A stretch of DNA of 7,962 nt from an uncultured Clostridium sp. Lineage in GTDB: Bacteria > Bacillota > Clostridia > TANB77 > CAG-508. The notes beneath the pieces are model-generated. The model saw nothing but the letters and a program-made list of their open reading frames with translations, was not told the origin of the DNA and ran no database searches. The translations under genes and the position numbers were made by a program. Positions 1-6,000 of this stretch are shown piece after piece. The first letter of the stretch is position 1, and each line of letters begins with the position of its first letter. The DNA lies in contig USBY01000039.1 in NCBI GenBank assembly GCA_900553015.1, forward strand, positions 1-7,962, written 5' to 3'.

Positions 1-3000
1 AAGATTTTGAACAAGTAACAGGATATCCAAACTTAAGTATAAGTGAAGGAAAAGTATATGATGGAAATAATTTAGAAAGAGCAGATGCGAAAGAATATAT
101 ATTTGTAAAAACAGCAGATGAAGTATATATCAATTTACATGAGATAAAGATAAAAACAACAGCAAATGAATATACAATACCAGTGAATAGTATATTAGCA
201 TTTACAGAAAATTCAATTAGATATTACACAGTAAATAATAATGTATTGGTGTTTAACGAGATAAATGATGTAGATAATAATTCAAATGTACAAATGGTGG
301 AAAACGACTATACATATGAGGAGTTATTAACAAAGTTAGGAATAATAGAAGATGAGACCAATAATAATGAAAACAATAAGAGTCAAACTAATATAATCCA
401 AGAAGATATTACTCATTCAGATACAGAAGAAAATCAAGAGAATGAAGTAAAACAAGAGGAGTCTACAGAGACAAATACAAATGATGAACAACAAACACAA
501 AACGGATATATTAAACCAGAAGTAAGTGCAGAAGATTTTACAGCAGAAGTGTATACAGCCAAAAGTACATTAACAATAAAAGATCCAGCAGGAAGAATAG
601 TAGAAGCACCAACATTCGAAATATACAAAGATAATAAAATATACTTAAGAAGAACGTACACAAATTCAGGAAGTATAACGGTAACAGGTTTAGTGCCAGA
701 GACAGAATATAAAATAGTAGGAAAATATATTTATCTAAATGAAGATGAACAAAAAGTAGAAAATACATTTTATGAAGGAAGTTTTAAAACAAAAGGCTAT
801 AATGAGTTAGGAACTATAGAAATCACAAAAGAAAATGGAGAGATATTTAGTAATAAAATACAGCTAACAAAAGTAAAGATAACATCAGACTTAAATGCAG
901 AAGTTATAAAAGGAATAAGCCAAGTAGAAATAGAAACGGGAGGAATAAGAACAGTATTAAAGAATAACCAAGTAAACTTATTATTAAGAGGTGAAGAAAT
1001 AACCATAGAAACTTCAGAAGGATTAAAAAGTAATAGTAAAATAAATTACGCAATAAAATTTTATGATAAAAATGGAATAGAATTAAAAGTAAATAATGGA
1101 GAAGGAGAAACACGAACATCAAAAGAAGCACCAGTAGCAAAAGTAAGTATAAAAGAACAAGACATAGTAAGTGTGACATTAAGATTGAATTTAACTAATA
1201 AAGATAATGTAGAGTTAGAAAATTATAAATACATTGTAACAAGACCAAATGGAGAGAAAGTAAAGGAAGAAAAATTAGCAGAAAATGAAAAAGAAATCTT
1301 ATTAAATGATTTAGATCAAAACCAATATTACAAAATAAGTATCTATGCAGACTATGACTTAAATGATAATAAAGGAAAACAAGAAAATATTGAGATAGGA
1401 AATTTAGTATTTGCGACACAACCAATATCAACATTAGGTTCATTAGAATTAACGGTAGAGAATAAAGAATTAACAAGTACAACTAGCACAATAAGTTACA
1501 AAATAGATGAAGACAGAACAGACAAAAGATTAATTCAGATATTAAATGAATTAACAATAAATATAAAAGACGGAGAAAATATAGTAAAAACAGATATTTT
1601 ATCAGGAGAAGAAATTAGTAATTTACAACAAGCAGGGACAAAAGAAATGAAGTATGAAAACTTACAATCAAACACAACTTACACAATAGAAATAACAGGA
1701 AATGTACAATTAGGAAATACGCAAGAAACTATACCTGTTACATATAACTACAAAGAATTTACAACATTAAAGAATTCAGCAAAAGTAGAGATAAGAAATC
1801 AATTTGTAACTGGAAACTTAATTGATTTTGATGTAAGAATAGAAGATATAGATAAATCAGTATTAAATAATACAGTAAGAATGGAGCTAAGAGAAGAAAA
1901 TAATAATTTAATAAGTTTGGAAGAATTAACAACCAATGAAGATTATGTAAGAAAAACATTTGAAAAATTAGAAGAAAATCAAACATACAAATTAAGATTT
2001 ATAGCAGATCAATATAATGAAGGAAGTACAGATGCAACATATAAATCTAATTACTTAATAAAAGAAATAGAAATAATAACTGAACCAGGAGTAAGTGGAG
2101 AGATACAGCTAACAGATTTAAAAAGAGAAGGAACAGGAAAGAATTTAATAGATGTAACCTCAAAAGTTAATTGGAGAGGAAAATATTTCAATGTACATAA
2201 TAATTATGGAAAAGAGTATGATCCAAAAACTAATGAATTAAAGCTATATTGTAAGGGGGATTCTGGGCAAGGACAAAATTATCTTTATGATTTATCAGAC
2301 TATATAGGGCAAACAGTAACAATGTCTTTCGAAATAAAAAAAGATGAAAAAGCACAAATATATATAGATGACGATAATATTTTATCAAACAGTGCACGTG
2401 AAAATATAACAGATATAGTAACAGAGGAATGGCAAGAATATCAATATACAACTATAGTAAGCAATGCAGGTTTATTAGGATTCCAAGTAAATAGTGAAAA
2501 TAATGAAGAAGCATGGATGTACTTAAGAAATGTGCAAATAGAATTGGGAGATAAAAAGACAAGTTATGAATCATTTAAATATAATTTAAAATCAACAATA
2601 AAAGTAGAAGTAGAAGATAAGAGAAGCGAAATAGAAAATTATTATGTACAAGAGTATAAAAATGACAAATTAATAGAAGAAAGAGAGTATAGTAAAGCTA
2701 CTAATCTTTTAGAGGATTTTAAGGTAGAAAGCAATAGTGAATATAGATTTGATTTAGTAATAAAAATAAACGGAAGAGAATATATATTAGATTCACAAGA
2801 GTTTAGTACAGAGAATGATGAGGAAATAAAAGGAATAAATTCATTAAATGAGTATTTAAATATAATAAATCCAGATGGGAATTACATAGTATTTTGTGAT
2901 TTGGATTTCAGTAATATTCCAAGTAATAATGGATATTATTATCAATTAACATCAGGTAATTATGGAATTAAAGGAAAAATAGATTTTAATGGGCATAGAT

Positions 3001-6000
3001 TAATTAGGAAAAAAAATGGAGCAGCAGGACCACTAATTAATAAGATAGAGGAATCAGGAATAATAGAGAATTTTATATTAGAGATGTATTTAGATAACAA
3101 TATAGAAATTTCTAGTTACTATGGCTTATTTGTTACTAATTATGGAACAATAAAAAATTTTAAAGTGATTTTAGAAGAATGCACAAATAAGTCAAATAGA
3201 TACATAGGATTATTAGGCAGAGATAATTATGGTGAAATAAATAATTTTATATTAGAGTCAAAAGTATCATTATATGGGATGCAAGAATTATCTTTAGGAA
3301 TTAGAACTAATTTTGGAACAGTCAAAAATGCTTATGCATATGGTGAAAACATAAAAAACATCTATTCAGAACCTTTAGGAAGCAGGAATACGGGAGTAGT
3401 TATAAACAGGAATACTGGTATGGTATCTAACATATTTAGTTTAATAAATGTAGATGTGGCCGGAGAAACCTATTTAGAAAATAGTGGCAGTATTATATCT
3501 TTTACAGAAACTACAGGAACAATAAGTGATATATATTCAGTAGGCTACGGGCAAAACTATAGTTTAGATTACGGACCAACAATAGGAACAGTTGCAAATA
3601 TGAACAAGATAGAAAATATATACTATTTTGCAGATATAACATTTAATAATTCATACAACAGAAAATCAACTCCATTAGCATTATGGGATACAACATTTCA
3701 GAATCAAATATTAAATTCGGATAATGCATTTAATATAGACGAACTAATTAATCAAGGATATTACCCACAATTAAATTGGCCAGACTGTATGCCAACACAG
3801 GAATATATTGAACTTCCAGAAGTAAAAGATAAAGATTTGCCAGATATATTATCAATGGAAATATTAGAAAGTACAAAAGATACTGCAAAAGTAAAATTTA
3901 GTGTTAATAATCCTTCAGCAGAAACAATAACGAGAATAGAAATACAAAACTTGCAATGTACAATAGAAAGCCAAGAATATAATGATGGAAAAAGCGAAGT
4001 AATTGCAATATTAAATAATCCATTAATATGTGTATCACAATATTCAGTAATGAGTATAACGACAAAAGGAGCATATAACCAAGAATATACAAGAGAGTTT
4101 GAAGAAAATGAAAGATTGATAGATGTAGATTTTTATAGAGAAATAAATACAACTGATGATTGGAAAAATATAAATAAATCGCCAACAGAGAACTATATAT
4201 TAATGCAAGATTTAGATTTTAGGAATAACCCTAATGATAGTGTCATTTCAGTTGCTTATACAGGAATATTAGACGGAAACAATCATACAATACGAAATGT
4301 AGATAAGCCAAATAATCGATATATTATATCAAATATACAAAATAGAATTAAAGATATATTTTTTGAAAATATTACAATAAATAATAGTATCACAATGGGC
4401 ATAATAGCAAATGCAAATAAAGTAGAAAATGTACATGCTAAAAATGTAAATTTATCCCGTACAGGAGATAGTACTGGTAGCACATTGGGTGGATTAGTAG
4501 GTGTCTTATCAAACGAGATGAATAATTGTAGTATAAGCAATATAAGTATAATTGATGAAACATATTCTACGAATGTAAGAACAGGAGGATTAATAGCAGT
4601 TGCAAATGCTTCTAAAGTAATTAATTGTAATGTAACAAATTTAAATATTATAACGAAAAATGGTGAATATGAAGGTGTAGGAGGATTAATAGGTGCAAGC
4701 GAAACTCAAACTACTATAAAAAATTGTTATGTAAAAGGAAAGATTAAAATAGATGGGTCAGTAGTGGGAGGAATAATAGGATACTTTAATGTTGGAGAAT
4801 TAGAAAATTCATATAGTTATGTAGATATAACAGGTAATATAGATACTGCTGGAGGAATAGCAGGCAATATAAGTAGTGGAGTAGAATTGGTTAATAACAT
4901 AGCATTAGGAAATTTATACACAAGCCAATTAGATACAACACCTGCAAGAATAGCTGGTTCAGGAACATTAACAGATACAAACTATGCATATAGTAACCAA
5001 AGATTAAATGGTTTGATAGAAACAACTACAGAAGCAAATATTAAATTGTTAACTCCAGAGGAATTACTAACTCAAGCAACCTATACAAATATATTAAACT
5101 ATGGAAATACATATGATTACAGTCAGTTAGGAGAAAATATACTACCAAAATTGCACAAAATAAATGAAGATGGAACATATTCAAATGAGTTATTACCAAA
5201 TCAGGAAGATGTATATCTAGATATATCAAATGAATTTAAGATAGATAGTGTAGAAATAGAGAAAAGTGCAGTAGACCAAATTGCAGGGCAAATAGTAGTA
5301 ATAAATACAAATGAAGAAGAAGTGACAGGACTAGAAATAGATGGAATGGACGTAACAGTTACAAGTATAATAACAAGAGATGGAAAATCATATATAAATA
5401 TAACAGCAAAGCCAAACAAATTCTATGATACATATAAAATAACAAAAATAAAATATAAAGAAGAAGGACAAGCAAAAGAACAAGAAGTAGAAGGAAAGAT
5501 AGAAGTTCAATTTTATAAAGAATTATATAATTTTGAAGATTGGCAAGAAATAGAAGATGGAACATATCAAAATTACAGGTTAATGTCAGACATAGACTTT
5601 GAAGGAAGAACAAATGTAAAAACGAATGTAACTATGGCAAGATTGGAAGCTGTAGGAGGAATGAAGACATTAAAGAATATAGACCTAACATTTAATGAAG
5701 CAGGAAGCGGATTAATAAAAGATATTACTACTAAATTAAGTGATGTTAGGTTTGAAAATATTAATATAAATTATGATATACCTGCTAGTTCGGATGCTAA
5801 AGGTGGAATAATAATAAATTCATCAGCTGATATGAGTAACTTAGAATTTAGTGAATCAAAAATTTTAGGTGAAAAAATAAATTATATAGGAGCAATTGGA
5901 TATTCGACTTCAAGTTATGTGGAAAATATAAAATTAGATAATATAAGTGTACAAGGAAGTTCTTACACTGGAAGCTTTGTAGGACAATATGAGACAAACA

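Noticed and set aside
138..152. His-Glu pair (H-E-I-K-I) as a possible zinc-protease motif
   Set aside because: HExxH needs a second His three residues after the Glu; here the residue is Ile. No other His-Glu pair with the right spacing was found in the frame.
434..2451. Open frames of 69-95 codons on the minus strand
   Set aside because: They are the antisense of an A-rich coding strand. Their products are extreme Leu/Phe/Ile/Tyr-rich strings, mostly with TTG or GTG starts, and they lie wholly within the large gene. Similar ones occur across the rest of the window and are rejected for the same reason.
2139..2585. A prophage tail or receptor-binding gene, suggested by the E-L-G-x-x-x-T-S-Y-E ending common in phage tail proteins
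   Set aside because: The same ending is shared by many carbohydrate-binding modules, and the surrounding FN3-like and GLUG cassettes within the same frame fit a cell-surface protein better. No other phage feature is seen.
5653..5663. AGGAGGA directly followed by ATG as an internal ribosome binding site and start
   Set aside because: The purine-rich stretch abuts the ATG with essentially no spacer, lies mid-domain in the long frame, and encodes an ordinary Gly-Gly-Met. Similar aggagga strings recur wherever the Gly-Gly of GLUG motifs is encoded.
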